Assembly: GCF_004379255.2 (NCBI RefSeq)
Contig: NC_056050.1
Location: 18,283,514 to 18,347,513, forward strand
Direction of reading: 5' to 3'
Length of the DNA: 64,000 bases
DNA from: Salvia splendens
Taxonomy: Eukaryota; Streptophyta; Magnoliopsida; Lamiales; Lamiaceae
In this document: piece by piece, positions 1 through 7,630 of the stretch
Numbering within the stretch: the stretch's first letter is position 1
Layout: each line of letters opens with the position of its first letter
Position numbers and translations under genes: made by a program
Notes under the pieces: generated by a model
Database searches by the model: none
The model's input: the letters and a program-made list of their open reading frames with translations, nothing else
Told to the model about the DNA's origin: nothing

Positions 1-25
1 GGATTTCATCATCAGGCGTGGGGGA

Positions 26-553
26 ATGACCATCTCAGAAGTTCAGGAACGAGTTGACGAACTGTGGGAGGAATATCATGTACTCCGGAGGAACAATGCG
101 CTGGAGAGCTCGGCTTGCCAACAAGTTGTGAAATCATTGCGGCGCTGGGCTTCTCGGTACGACATCGTTCTTTCCCGGCGTCCTCCAATCGAGAGATTCC
201 TTAGGCATTTCCCGCCAACAGATGTTCATACTCCAGCTCAAACCCTTGATTCTCTTGCTCAAAACCGTACTCCAAGTCAGCAGCGAACTCTGGAACAGCC
301 GGAAACGTCAAGACGAGAACAGGCTGAAGTTCGTAGAGGAGCTGTGATTATGAGTGAGCAAGATCAACAAATGCTTCGTGAAGAGACTCTTCGCCGCCGA
401 GGTGCTAGGGCTTCCCGGGCTCAGAGAAGAGGTGGCAGGTCGATTAGAGCATCTCGTCGACCTGCTTATTCTGCAGCTGCCTGGAACGCCCGAACTCAGC
501 TTCACGAGGATTTTGTGAATAGATGGCTCAACTTTAGCAACCCTGGACAGTAG
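26..553 (+). CDS. Antisense ORF in the 3' region of the Tat-like retrotransposon
   Basis: An uninterrupted 175-residue ORF on the strand opposite to gag and integrase. I do not recognise a domain. The protein is hydrophilic: an acidic/aromatic N-terminus (VDELWEEYHVLRRNN) and a basic middle rich in Arg and Ala (residues about 118-145, including RASRAQRRGG). No membrane segment or zinc motif is visible. Its position, between integrase and the missing 3' LTR and antisense to them, matches the extra antisense ORFs described for Tat-lineage elements, whose function is unknown. The first ATG is used as start. It could also be a chance ORF in GC-richer element DNA, but 528 nt without a stop in this setting is suggestive. 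Confidence 0.45.
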   Translation: MTISEVQERVDELWEEYHVLRRNNALESSACQQVVKSLRRWASRYDIVLSRRPPIERFLRHFPPTDVHTPAQTLDSLAQNRTPSQQRTLEQPETSRREQAEVRRGAVIMSEQDQQMLREETLRRRGARASRAQRRGGRSIRASRRPAYSAAAWNARTQLHEDFVNRWLNFSNPGQ

Positions 554-714
554 AATAGTCATTTGTAATAGCGTAACGCATCTTGTAGGGTAGCGGAGTT
601 GTGTGCCGAACAAGATTTGAAAATGAAATTTTGTTTCCGCTTCTAACACTGTGTATTTACAGCTTAGCGAAAAAATTTCATCGTACTTGTCCTCGGTCTT
701 ATGAAGTAAACTTC

Positions 715-966
715 TTTGACCGGACTTGTCTTTGGTCTGATGAAATAAACATCTTTGACCGGACTCGTCTTTGGTCTGATGAAATAAACATCTTTGACCG
801 GACTCGTCTTTGGTCTGATGAAATAAACATCTTTGACCGGACTCGTCTTTGGTCTGATGAAATAAACATCTTTGACCGGACTCGTCTTTGGTCTGATGAA
901 ATAAACATCTTTGACCGGACTCGTCTTTGGTCTGATGAAATAAACATCTTTGACCGGACTCGTCTT
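715..966. repeat. 39-bp minisatellite, six full copies plus a partial one
   Basis: Units begin TTTGACCGGACTCGTCTTTG and continue TCTGATGAAATAAACATC, starting at 715, 754, 793, 832, 871, 910 and 949. Copies after the first are essentially identical. Because 39 is divisible by three, both strands stay open and give 13-residue repeats (FDRTRLWSDEINI on plus); I regard these as repeat-derived reading frames, not genes. Tandem arrays in this place are typical of Tat-element 3' untranslated regions. Confidence 0.9.
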
Positions 967-974
967 GTGTTCTA

Positions 975-1230
975 ATTTGGCGATTTTTGTCGCCGGGATT
1001 GAACTTTCCCTTGTCCTAATTCGGCGAGTTTTATCGCGTGGATCGGACTTTCCCAGTTAACCGAAGTGGTCTTATGCAGTAAACCTCTTTGACTAGACAT
1101 GGTCGTCCTCGGTCTTATGAGGTAAACTTCTTTGACCGAACTTGGTCGTCCTAATTCGGCGAGGTTTATCGCGTGGATCGGACTTTCCCTTGTCCTAATT
1201 CAGGCAAGTTTTATCGCGAGAATCGGACTT
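975..1230. repeat. Degenerate tandem block, GGCGAG-TTTTATCGCG type
   Basis: Several imperfect copies of a roughly 45-bp unit containing TTCGGCGAGTTTTATCGCG then TGGATCGGACTTTCCCTTGTC, at about 975-1045, 1145-1190 and 1191-1231, interleaved with degenerate relatives of the 39-bp unit (GGTCTTATGAGGTAAACTTC). It looks like an older generation of the neighbouring minisatellite. Confidence 0.6.
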
Positions 1231-1233
1231 TCG

Positions 1234-1505
1234 TTGCAGTTCGTTTCAGACGAAGTGCTTGATTTTTAAGCCGAATTGTGGTCTTGTATCCTCTTTAGAA
1301 GCTTGGACTTCACAATCGTTGGCTTATTGCAGCTCGTTTCAGACGAACTGCTTGTTTAAGCTGAATTGTGGTCTTGTATCTTCTGTAGAAGCTTTGACTC
1401 ACAATCGTTGGCTTGTTGCAGCTCGTTTCAGACGAACTGCTTGTTTAAGCTGAATTGTGGTCTTGTATCTTCTGTAGAAGCTTTGACTCACAATCGTTAG
1501 CTTAT
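1234..1505. repeat. Three tandem copies of a unit of about 90 bp
   Basis: Copies start at TTGCAG near 1234, 1327 and 1416 and share TCGTTTCAGACGAACTGCTT, AGCTGAATTGTGGTCTTG and CTCACAATCGTTGGCTT. The last two copies are nearly identical. This is a third repeat family in the same 3' region of the retrotransposon. Confidence 0.85.
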
Positions 1506-2110
1506 ATATGTTCTAAAAAGGGGATCAGCCTTTGAAGAACAAGATACCTCAGTAACATTTGTAAGAGACGACACGCACATAGACAGACACAACGCACATA
1601 GACAAAACGCACATAGACAAAACGCACATAGACAAATAAAAAAGACAAGCACAAAGACTGACTGACCGGACTGTCTCTTACAAATGGAACTTTTTGAGGG
1701 TTGGGAATGTGCCATGTTCGGGGTACCTGTTCTCCTGACATGTGAGTTAATTTGCAAGACCCTTTGCCGAGGACTTCTGACACCCGATACGGACCTTCCC
1801 ATGTGGGTTCGAGCTTGCCCAGCTTTTCTGCTCGGCTTACTTCGTTGTTTCTCAAGACGAGATCTCCCACTTGAAATTGCAGCTTCTTCACCCTTTGGTT
1901 ATAATACCGGGCTACTTGCTCCTTGTACTTGGCTGCTTTTATGCAGGCCAATTCTCTTCTTTCTTCGGCAAGATCTAGTTCGGCTCTCAGTCCGTCACCA
2001 TTCATTTCTGAGGAGAAAGTGAGTTTGGGGACTGGGTATGCCGATCTCAACCGGAATCACGGCTTCAGTGCCGCACACCATCGAGTTCGGCTCCGGTGTG
2101 ACTTCGGTCA
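1502..2110 (-). pseudogene. Ty3/gypsy integrase C-terminal fragment, frameshifted
   Basis: On minus the fragment reads MVCGTEAVIPVEIG in one frame, then from about 2030 continues in another frame with RAELDLAEERRELACIKAAK, RYYNQRVKKLQFQVGDLVLR and WEGPYRV. This is the end of a Ty3/gypsy integrase including the GPY/F-type module (W-x-GPY). The catalytic core, RNase H, RT and protease are absent. One frameshift separates the two parts and the natural C-terminus runs into the 14-bp repeat. It cannot encode an active integrase. Confidence 0.8.
1573..1638. repeat. Short tandem repeat, 14-bp ACGCACATAGACAA unit
   Basis: About five copies of ACGCACATAGACAA run together. They are read in frame by the tail of the integrase reading frame on minus, where they give a repetitive FVYVR-type peptide that is not part of normal integrase. 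Confidence 0.8.
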
Positions 2111-2234
2111 TTTCGCCTGCCTCTGACTCCGGCTGCTGTGATTGCTATGCTTGATGGTGCCGATCTTATTGCTCGGCACTTTTAAGCGCAATCTGCGAAC
2201 ACACTTGCTCTTTTTCGATCACCTCGGATGACCG

Positions 2235-3314
2235 CTATCCCTCCTTTAGTGGAGAAGGTGTTCGGCGAGGATGCCTCTGATCGCTATGACCGGGCTTCTT
2301 TTTGTCTTCTCTAGATGAGCTGTCCAAAGATCGTTTTCGACGGTCTGCCTCATCGGCACGAGAAAACTGGTCCGCAATGTCCCACATCTTTTGAGCTGTT
2401 TGCGGACTGCATTCCACGAGCTTTCTGTAGAGAGCTCCGGGCAGGATTCCATTTTGGAATGCCGAAATGACAAGTAGATCATTGAGATAATCTACTTGTA
2501 GGCATTCCTTGTGGAACCTCGTCATGAAGTCGCTGATCTTTTCGTCACGACCTTGACGTATAGAAAGCAGCTGAGCCGAAGTGCTTCGGGCTTCTGCTTT
2601 CTGAAAGAACCTCCTGTGGAAAGCATCCATTAGATCTCGGTAGGATCTAATGCTGCCTTGAGGAAGGCTGTCGAACCACCTTCTGGCGTTCCCGATGAGC
2701 AGCTCGGGGAACAGTTTGCACATATGGACCTCATTGAGACCCTGGTTCGCCATATTATATTGATAGCGTCCCAAGAAGTCATGAGGATCCACTAGCCCGT
2801 CATAAGTCATTGACGGTGTCCGGTAGTTCCGCGGCAAAGGAGTTCGGGTGATATCGTCCGAGAACGGAGTCTTTAATGCTCCGTACATGGCGAACCCGAT
2901 ATTTCTTCGGTACGGAGGAGATGGAGTTCTCCTGTGGTTCCGGTACCGAGGAGGAACAGGAACACGTCGGGGTTGAGGATTCTTTCTCTTGGAAGACACG
3001 TCACTACTGCGGTAGTGACTTTCATGTCTGGATGAGGAGGGAGAATCCGCCGTTGTCTTCTCCGGTTGTTGGCTCTTCTGCAGGAAGGTTAAGAACTCCT
3101 CCTGCTTCTCGGCCAAGAACATCTTGACAGCTTCATTTAAATTGGGCTGCTGGGAAGACTCGGTGCGATGACTCCTGGAGTGACTTGTTCCTTCTTCGTA
3201 AGAACCGGGGGTAGATTTTTCACGAGGCTGCTTTCCAGGCCTATGGGCTGCTGGATTAGCTTCCTCATGGTTATTACGGACGGAGGCACGGGTGTTATGT
3301 GATCTGGTATGCAT
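2235..3314 (-). CDS. gag: Retrotransposon gag polyprotein (Ty3/gypsy, Tat-like)
   Basis: A 359-residue intact ORF. I start it at the ATG at 3314 (MHTRSHNTRASVRNN); the frame is open further upstream, but that part overlaps the PBS and LTR. The N-terminal third is polar and rich in Ser, Arg, Pro and Gln. Residues about 175-290 form the retrotrans_gag capsid domain: GLVDPHDFLGRYQY, NARRWFDSLPQGSIRSYRDL, FHRRFFQK, DEKISDFMTRFHKECLQV. The C-terminus is basic (DRRKRSLDSSSREDKKKPG). No CCHC knuckle is present, so the gag probably ends before or without nucleocapsid motifs. Intact gag with deleted pol resembles elements that supply capsid or rely on partners for enzymes. Confidence 0.8.
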   Translation of the reverse strand: MHTRSHNTRASVRNNHEEANPAAHRPGKQPREKSTPGSYEEGTSHSRSHRTESSQQPNLNEAVKMFLAEKQEEFLTFLQKSQQPEKTTADSPSSSRHESHYRSSDVSSKRKNPQPRRVPVPPRYRNHRRTPSPPYRRNIGFAMYGALKTPFSDDITRTPLPRNYRTPSMTYDGLVDPHDFLGRYQYNMANQGLNEVHMCKLFPELLIGNARRWFDSLPQGSIRSYRDLMDAFHRRFFQKAEARSTSAQLLSIRQGRDEKISDFMTRFHKECLQVDYLNDLLVISAFQNGILPGALYRKLVECSPQTAQKMWDIADQFSRADEADRRKRSLDSSSREDKKKPGHSDQRHPRRTPSPLKEG

Positions 3315-3369
3315 TTTTTTTGGTAGAAGAGGATCAAAAACTCGCTTTATCACAAATTTGGTTCTCTGG

Positions 3370-3387
3370 TTCCCACAGACGGCGCCA
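3370..3387 (-). other. Retrotransposon primer-binding site
   Basis: On minus, TGGCGCCGTCTGTGGGAA follows one base after the CA end of the LTR. This is a common PBS and leader sequence of plant Ty3/gypsy elements. It fixes the LTR 3' boundary and the minus orientation of the element. Confidence 0.8.
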
Positions 3388-3388
3388 G

Positions 3389-4045
3389 TGATGAGTCCGC
3401 GAATTGTTGATGTTAGTAAATGCAGGAAAATACAGATCACGACACAGAGAATTTTACGTGGTTCGATTTACTGAGGTAAATCTACATCCACGGGGAGAAA
3501 TGGGGGCAGGTTTGTATTGCTTGATCTGGAATTACAGCTTACAACACAGACTTGCTATATGGTATTTTTCTCTAGAGAGCTTCTAACCCCTTTCTATCAG
3601 ATCTAAGTTCTATTTATACATTGAACTAAGATCGTGGCTTACATCATCACTCTAGGTCGTGGAGGTCGTGTAGGTCATGGCCTAAGATCGTGGCCTGAGT
3701 TGACGCCACGTGGTAGTGGGTGTGTTGGAAGTTGTGGAAATCCTGCATGGGTCCACTAACTCCTTGTTCGGTCGAAAACTGAGACCGAACTGCTTTGGTT
3801 GCCGATCTGAGAGTAGAGCTTGATGCCGACCTGAGAGCAGAGCTTGGTTGGCTTTTACCGAGCTGTAGGCTGAGGCCGAACTCTTTGGTAATGCCGAACT
3901 CGCGGAGCTTGATTGGTCGGCTTTTACCGAGCTGTAGGCTGAGGCCGAACTCTTTGGTAATGCCGAACTCATACTCTTCCTTGGGCTTTGGGCTGATGGG
4001 CCGTCATTGCTGTCGGGCTTGTTTAGTACGCACCCCATCATAACA
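3389..4045 (-). repeat. 5' LTR of the Tat-like retrotransposon
   Basis: On minus the LTR begins near TGTTATGATGGGGTGCG (4045; a start a few bases further right is possible because TGTTG repeats) and ends GGACTCATCA at 3389, next to the PBS. It contains a tandem duplication of about 66 bp (about 3841-3970; GCTTTTACCGAGCTGTAGGC in both copies). Its partner LTR is outside the window, so the target duplication cannot be tested. Confidence 0.7.
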
Positions 4046-4508
4046 CAACAACACTATCACAAGTATCAGCTTATAATTCGAAAACTGGTGTCCAATAACG
4101 ATTTCATCTGACAAGTCTCATGACCCGATCAAAACTTATAGCAGACAAAGTATTCCAAGTTTAATGAGAAACCTCTCCCTGATTTCACATTCGTGAGGCA
4201 AACTCATAGCATCGAATAAATAAAATCAATACGGTAAAGGACACAATGTTGACAATAACACCAAATCAAACACGGGATCAGTTATGCTAGTAGTAAAACA
4301 AAGCAGCAATCCACCCACTCATATATGCTTATACAATAAATAGTAGGTTTCACGATTGAAAAACCTAAGAAATGAAAGCTTTAACATTAAACACGATTGA
4401 AATCCAAAGGCAAAAACACACTCACAGCAGAAAATTCAGCACATACCACGAAAAAATCAATCAGAAAAACTGAATCAAAAGCTATTAGAAAAAGGAATGA
4501 GCTCGTAC
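4046..4508 (-). other. Intron sequence between NF-YB exon 1 and the retrotransposon
   Basis: Unique AT-rich DNA starting with a consensus donor (GTACGAG) right after NF-YB exon 1. I looked for the expected second exon (a SDKCQKEKRKTINGDDLL-like segment on minus) and did not find it here. Confidence 0.6.
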
Positions 4509-4702
4509 TCGCTGGTAACAAAGCTAATGAACTCGGAAACACATTCCTGAACGGTATCCTTAGCATCCTTCGCAATCTTCCCATTCGGCGGCAGCCCTTT
4601 CTTCATTATGCGGCCGATGTTGGCAATCGGAAGAAAACGGTCCTGCTCCCGAACGCTAGACTTGGGGCTGAGGTCGCCGTTGTCGTGGCTGCCATCCGAC
4701 AT
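4509..4702 (-). CDS. NF-YB: NF-YB transcription factor subunit, first coding exon only
   Basis: The exon encodes about 64 residues. After a short polar leader ([17 protein letters not shown]) comes the start of the NF-YB/HAP3 histone fold: [19 protein letters not shown], then [18 protein letters not shown] and ISFVTSE. This is the non-LEC1 type (NF-YB1/8/10 group). NF-YB pairs with NF-YC, and with NF-YA binds CCAAT boxes. The exon stops at a donor (AGCGA|GTACGAG), the place where many plant NF-YB genes split the domain before ASDKCQ. The remaining exons are not found in the window: left of the donor comes intron sequence and then the Tat-like retrotransposon. Either the element sits inside intron 1 and the rest lies beyond base 1, or the gene is truncated. 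Confidence 0.85.
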
Positions 4703-5088
4703 TTTTCCTCAAAAAAACCCTAGAAACATATGCGAAACGCTACAAAAAGTTTAACCGATAAATAAATCCTCGAATTAGGAAACACGCAGAAGAAATCGAT
4801 GAAATAAGCTTGATTCACCATGTGAAAACGTTGATACATGATCAGTAAAATGTCCAGATATTTTTTTGTGGGTATGTAATTCAGCATTCAAGTATAATAT
4901 ATATAGATATAGGGAGGAAGAAGAAGAAGAGTGGATGTGAGAACCTGGAGGATTTGTATTTGGCGCGCTTGGAAATGGGAGAAGTGTGATTGGGCGAAAT
5001 CTGAGAGAGGAGAGAGAGAGATCGGACGACGGAGAGATGAGGAAGGAGCTTATTTATTACGGCTGCGCTATTTTCTCATCTTTATAAA
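4703..5088 (-). promoter_or_regulatory. NF-YB 5' leader and core promoter
   Basis: On minus, TTTTATAAAG (about 5080-5089) is a good TATA box. About 30 bp downstream begins a CT-rich leader (CCGATCTCTCTCTCTCCTCT) typical of plant 5' UTRs. Further down, an AG/GTTCTCAC site followed by AT-rich sequence and TTTTTGTAG before the ATG suggests a possible 5' UTR intron, not proven. Confidence 0.55.
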
Positions 5089-5095
5089 ACAAAAT

Positions 5096-6246
5096 TTACT
5101 ATATTTTATACTATTGACTTACTGTGCTGCTTTTACTGAGGTAAGTTTTGGGAAAGTAGTTATTTCGAATATTCGGTGTATATTATACTCTTTACAGTAC
5201 AAATTTATGAATAAACTATATACTGAAAAAATGTGTATGCTTCGTGAAAAATGGATTTGACGCGTTTTAAAAAATTATTATTAGTATTAAAATTATATGT
5301 TCCATAATTTTATAACAATTGCATAACTTTATAGGTTATATACATATGCTATTAACTAGGTGCGTTTTTTTGCAACTTTTTGGTGTTGGAAACTGTTGTG
5401 GGTGTTGATTGTACTATTCATTAAATTTATGTAAAAATCTCCACTGATTTTGTATTCGTCTTCAAAGTTTGACTCAATTTTGGTATTACTCCGTGTAGAC
5501 TTAATTATATGATATATCTTTCAATTTATGTAGACTTAATTATCTACCTTGTTTATAATTCTGGTAGTATAGTTATCTAATTTTATCTTTTCCGTGTTCC
5601 AAATCATTTTATTTTAAGATTCCAAGTTTTACTATTTTTTATCTTTACTTTGATGTCATTAGTAACATAAAAATCATATTATAAAAAATGACTAATGAGT
5701 AAAAATTCCAAAATTTGAAGGCGAAAAGAACGTTGTAGTTGGTGTTTTATACAGTTAGTTGCAACTACCTACACATTCTGTTGCGTTTAATTTATGATTT
5801 GTTTTTCTATTGATATAGTCAAATATATAATTTTTATTCATTTTATACGCAAATAACCTCCCTTTTATATCATTTTACACTAGATTTTATTTACATCTTG
5901 AGATAAAAAAATAATCTGACTTTATGAAGTTAAATATGACTAAATTATAGTGAACATACAAATAGAATATTATGACTTATTACTTGTAAAAACTTTCCGA
6001 AACTCTATTATCAGAAGCTTGTGAAATGTGTATGAACTATCATTAAATGTGTATGAACTATCATTATAATGACTGCGTCTCAAAAAAAATTTCCTGTCTC
6101 ATATAATAGCACACATTTTGTGATTTCGTTGTGTCTTAGGCTGTGTTGTGCATTTTTTTGAGACTTTAATTTCATAAATAATAACGTATAAGTTTTGTAA
6201 TATGTTTGGGTTTTAATTTCCAATTCCAATTCAGGTCGTTTTTGCA
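5096..6246. other. AT-rich intergenic stretch
   Basis: No gene or element ends recognised. There is a 21-bp direct duplication (AAATGTGTATGAACTATCATT, twice) near 6024-6066. A splice-acceptor-like TTCCAATTCAG lies just upstream of the GRF ORF at 6247. Confidence 0.5.
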
Positions 6247-6699
6247 ATGTCTTCTTCAAGTTCTCAATCGTTCGGGTCAAGTTTCAATTGGGATTGGCCT
6301 CATCCACAGATTGTGAACTATAATCACGATCTCAAGGCTGAGCTTGTGACATCTAGGACGACTGTTAATCCTGGTCGACGCTACTATCATTGTCCAATAT
6401 GGAAGGAAGATGATTGCAGATTCTTCCGTTGGTTTGATGCGGGTCTTTCGCCAAGCCAAGACACTTACTTTCAAAGAATCAAGCTCGAACGAGACAGGTT
6501 TGAAGAACAACTCCGATATAAGAATATTGTGAAAGGTGTTCTTGAAGATAAATTGCGCATGAAAAGTGACGACTGTGAAGATCTGAAGTTAAAATTGAGC
6601 ATGAAGACTGAGGAGTGTGCACGTCTTAATTTAGAAATTGTTAGAACCAAAAAAACGTCCCGAAATCTGAATATAGGAATATTTTTTTATGCGTTGTAA
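6247..6699 (+). CDS. Small GRF-type zinc-finger protein with C-terminal coiled coil
   Basis: A 150-residue ORF. Residues about 34-62 (TSRTTVNPGRRYYHCPIW then DDCRFFRWFD) match the core of the GRF zinc finger (NPGRRFYxCP...CxFFxWxD). The usual leading CxCG pair is missing: the equivalent segment is VNYNHDLKAEL, so the finger lacks at least one normal ligand. Residues about 75-135 are charged and heptad-like (KLERDRFEEQLRYKN, LKLKLSMKTEECARLNLEI), a likely coiled coil. Small GRF-plus-coiled-coil proteins are common and poorly characterised in plants and often lie near transposons. It faces the MuDRA-like gene tail to tail. It may be a gene of that MULE, a decayed host gene, or one exon of a longer gene. 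Confidence 0.55.
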   Translation: MSSSSSQSFGSSFNWDWPHPQIVNYNHDLKAELVTSRTTVNPGRRYYHCPIWKEDDCRFFRWFDAGLSPSQDTYFQRIKLERDRFEEQLRYKNIVKGVLEDKLRMKSDDCEDLKLKLSMKTEECARLNLEIVRTKKTSRNLNIGIFFYAL

Positions 6700-7301
6700 T
6701 TATTTTCCTAATGTAATGGTAACACTTTCTTTCTTCAAGCAATAAGAGGGGAGTTTTTGGTACTAAACATTTGAAGTTCCACTGTAAGTATACGGGGTGA
6801 ATAAGTGACACTTGAATTAATGTACAGGAATGAAGTTACACACTGACGAATGGAGTTCCCACATAGGTACATTAAACTAACACTTTGAAGTTTTAGTTTT
6901 ATAATCACTACTGAAGTACGCATCTTCTGGTGAAATACCACCCTGTGCACAAACAAAACTTTTTGTTGAATAACACCCGACGTACAGAACTTTTTGTGAA
7001 ATACCACCCTACGTACAAAGTTAAAATATGCAGTACAAGGGCCTTCTCATATAGCATAGACAAAAACATAGTCATAATATTTGATCCCTAACACGTATAG
7101 TAAAGACATGTGTCTTCCCATGATGATCCCTAACAAGCATAGTAGGTAATATTTGAATAATGTTTGACAAAAAGGCTTCAAGACACCATTGTTTACAAGA
7201 CACAAACAAAAACCAACACCATTGTCTTCGCTTTTAAGGTTCCCAAACTTGACCACCGAGCGTATTCAATCTTGATCCCCTCGACAGCCACAGCGTTGCG
7301 G
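6700..7301. other. Region between the GRF ORF and the MuDRA-like gene
   Basis: No coding exon seen. Around 6925-7020 a unit of about 30 bp is repeated imperfectly (AAATACCACCCTGTGCAC / AATAACACCCGACGTAC / AAATACCACCCTACGTAC). It could be subterminal DNA of the adjacent MULE, but I found no matching inverted repeat on the other side. Confidence 0.4.
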
Positions 7302-7630
7302 CTAAGTCCTGGTCCGACGTGTGCTAGTCCTTGGAACAGCGGGATTGTTCTACAACAAACAACAAACCAGTCAGACTAACTGGAAATTTAGGAAATGAAA
7401 AGTGAAAGATTGAGCTTGAATACTATCTCCTGGCTTGACCGCATAGACCGACATGTGCTAGGCCTTGTACCAGTGGGATTGGTCTACAACAAACAACAAA
7501 CCGGTCAAATTGACTTGCAATGTTTATGAAATGAAAAGTGATCTTGACTACTACCTCCTGGTTTGACCGCGTAGACCGACGTGTGCTAGGTCGTTCTCGC
7601 CGAGGTAGAGTGATCTGTAACAAACAAACC
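7302..7630 (-). repeat. Tandem triplication of a terminal exon-intron unit
   Basis: Three units of about 130 bp, each with an intron ending GTTTGTT(G)TAG or GTTTGTTACAG and an exon containing CCTAGCACACGTCGGTCTA or a close variant (exons 7555-7614, 7427-7483, 7302-7349). All three exons keep the same reading frame (RPSTRRSTRSNQE, RPSTCRSMRSSQE, RTSTRRTRT-stop). The middle unit's donor reads GAG|AT instead of GAG|GT. Confidence 0.8.

Larger units (their letters stand above)
1..4045 (-). mobile_element. Partial Ty3/gypsy (Tat-lineage-like) LTR retrotransposon, internally deleted
   Basis: In minus-strand order this element has an LTR (4045 to 3389), a primer-binding site directly after it, a gag ORF (3314-2235), only the end of the integrase (about 2110-1502), tandem-repeat blocks (1640-715) and an ORF on the opposite strand (26-553). 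The 3' LTR must lie left of the window. Known Tat-lineage elements (Retand, Ogre, Grande types) carry an antisense ORF and a repeat-rich, fast-evolving region between pol and the 3' LTR, which is why I place it there. Protease, reverse transcriptase and RNase H are missing: less than 200 bp separates gag from the integrase end. It is therefore non-autonomous. It lies downstream of NF-YB exon 1, probably within that gene's first coding intron. Lineage assignment is by architecture, not by a tree. Confidence 0.75.

Noticed and set aside
715..966. CRISPR-like regular repeats
   Set aside because: Direct tandem repeats without unique spacers, in a plant retrotransposon; a minisatellite.
601..975. 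Open frames on both strands encoding 13-residue repeats (FDRTRLWSDEINI and its antisense)
   Set aside because: They follow from a 39-bp repeat whose unit is a multiple of three; no start context or conserved protein.
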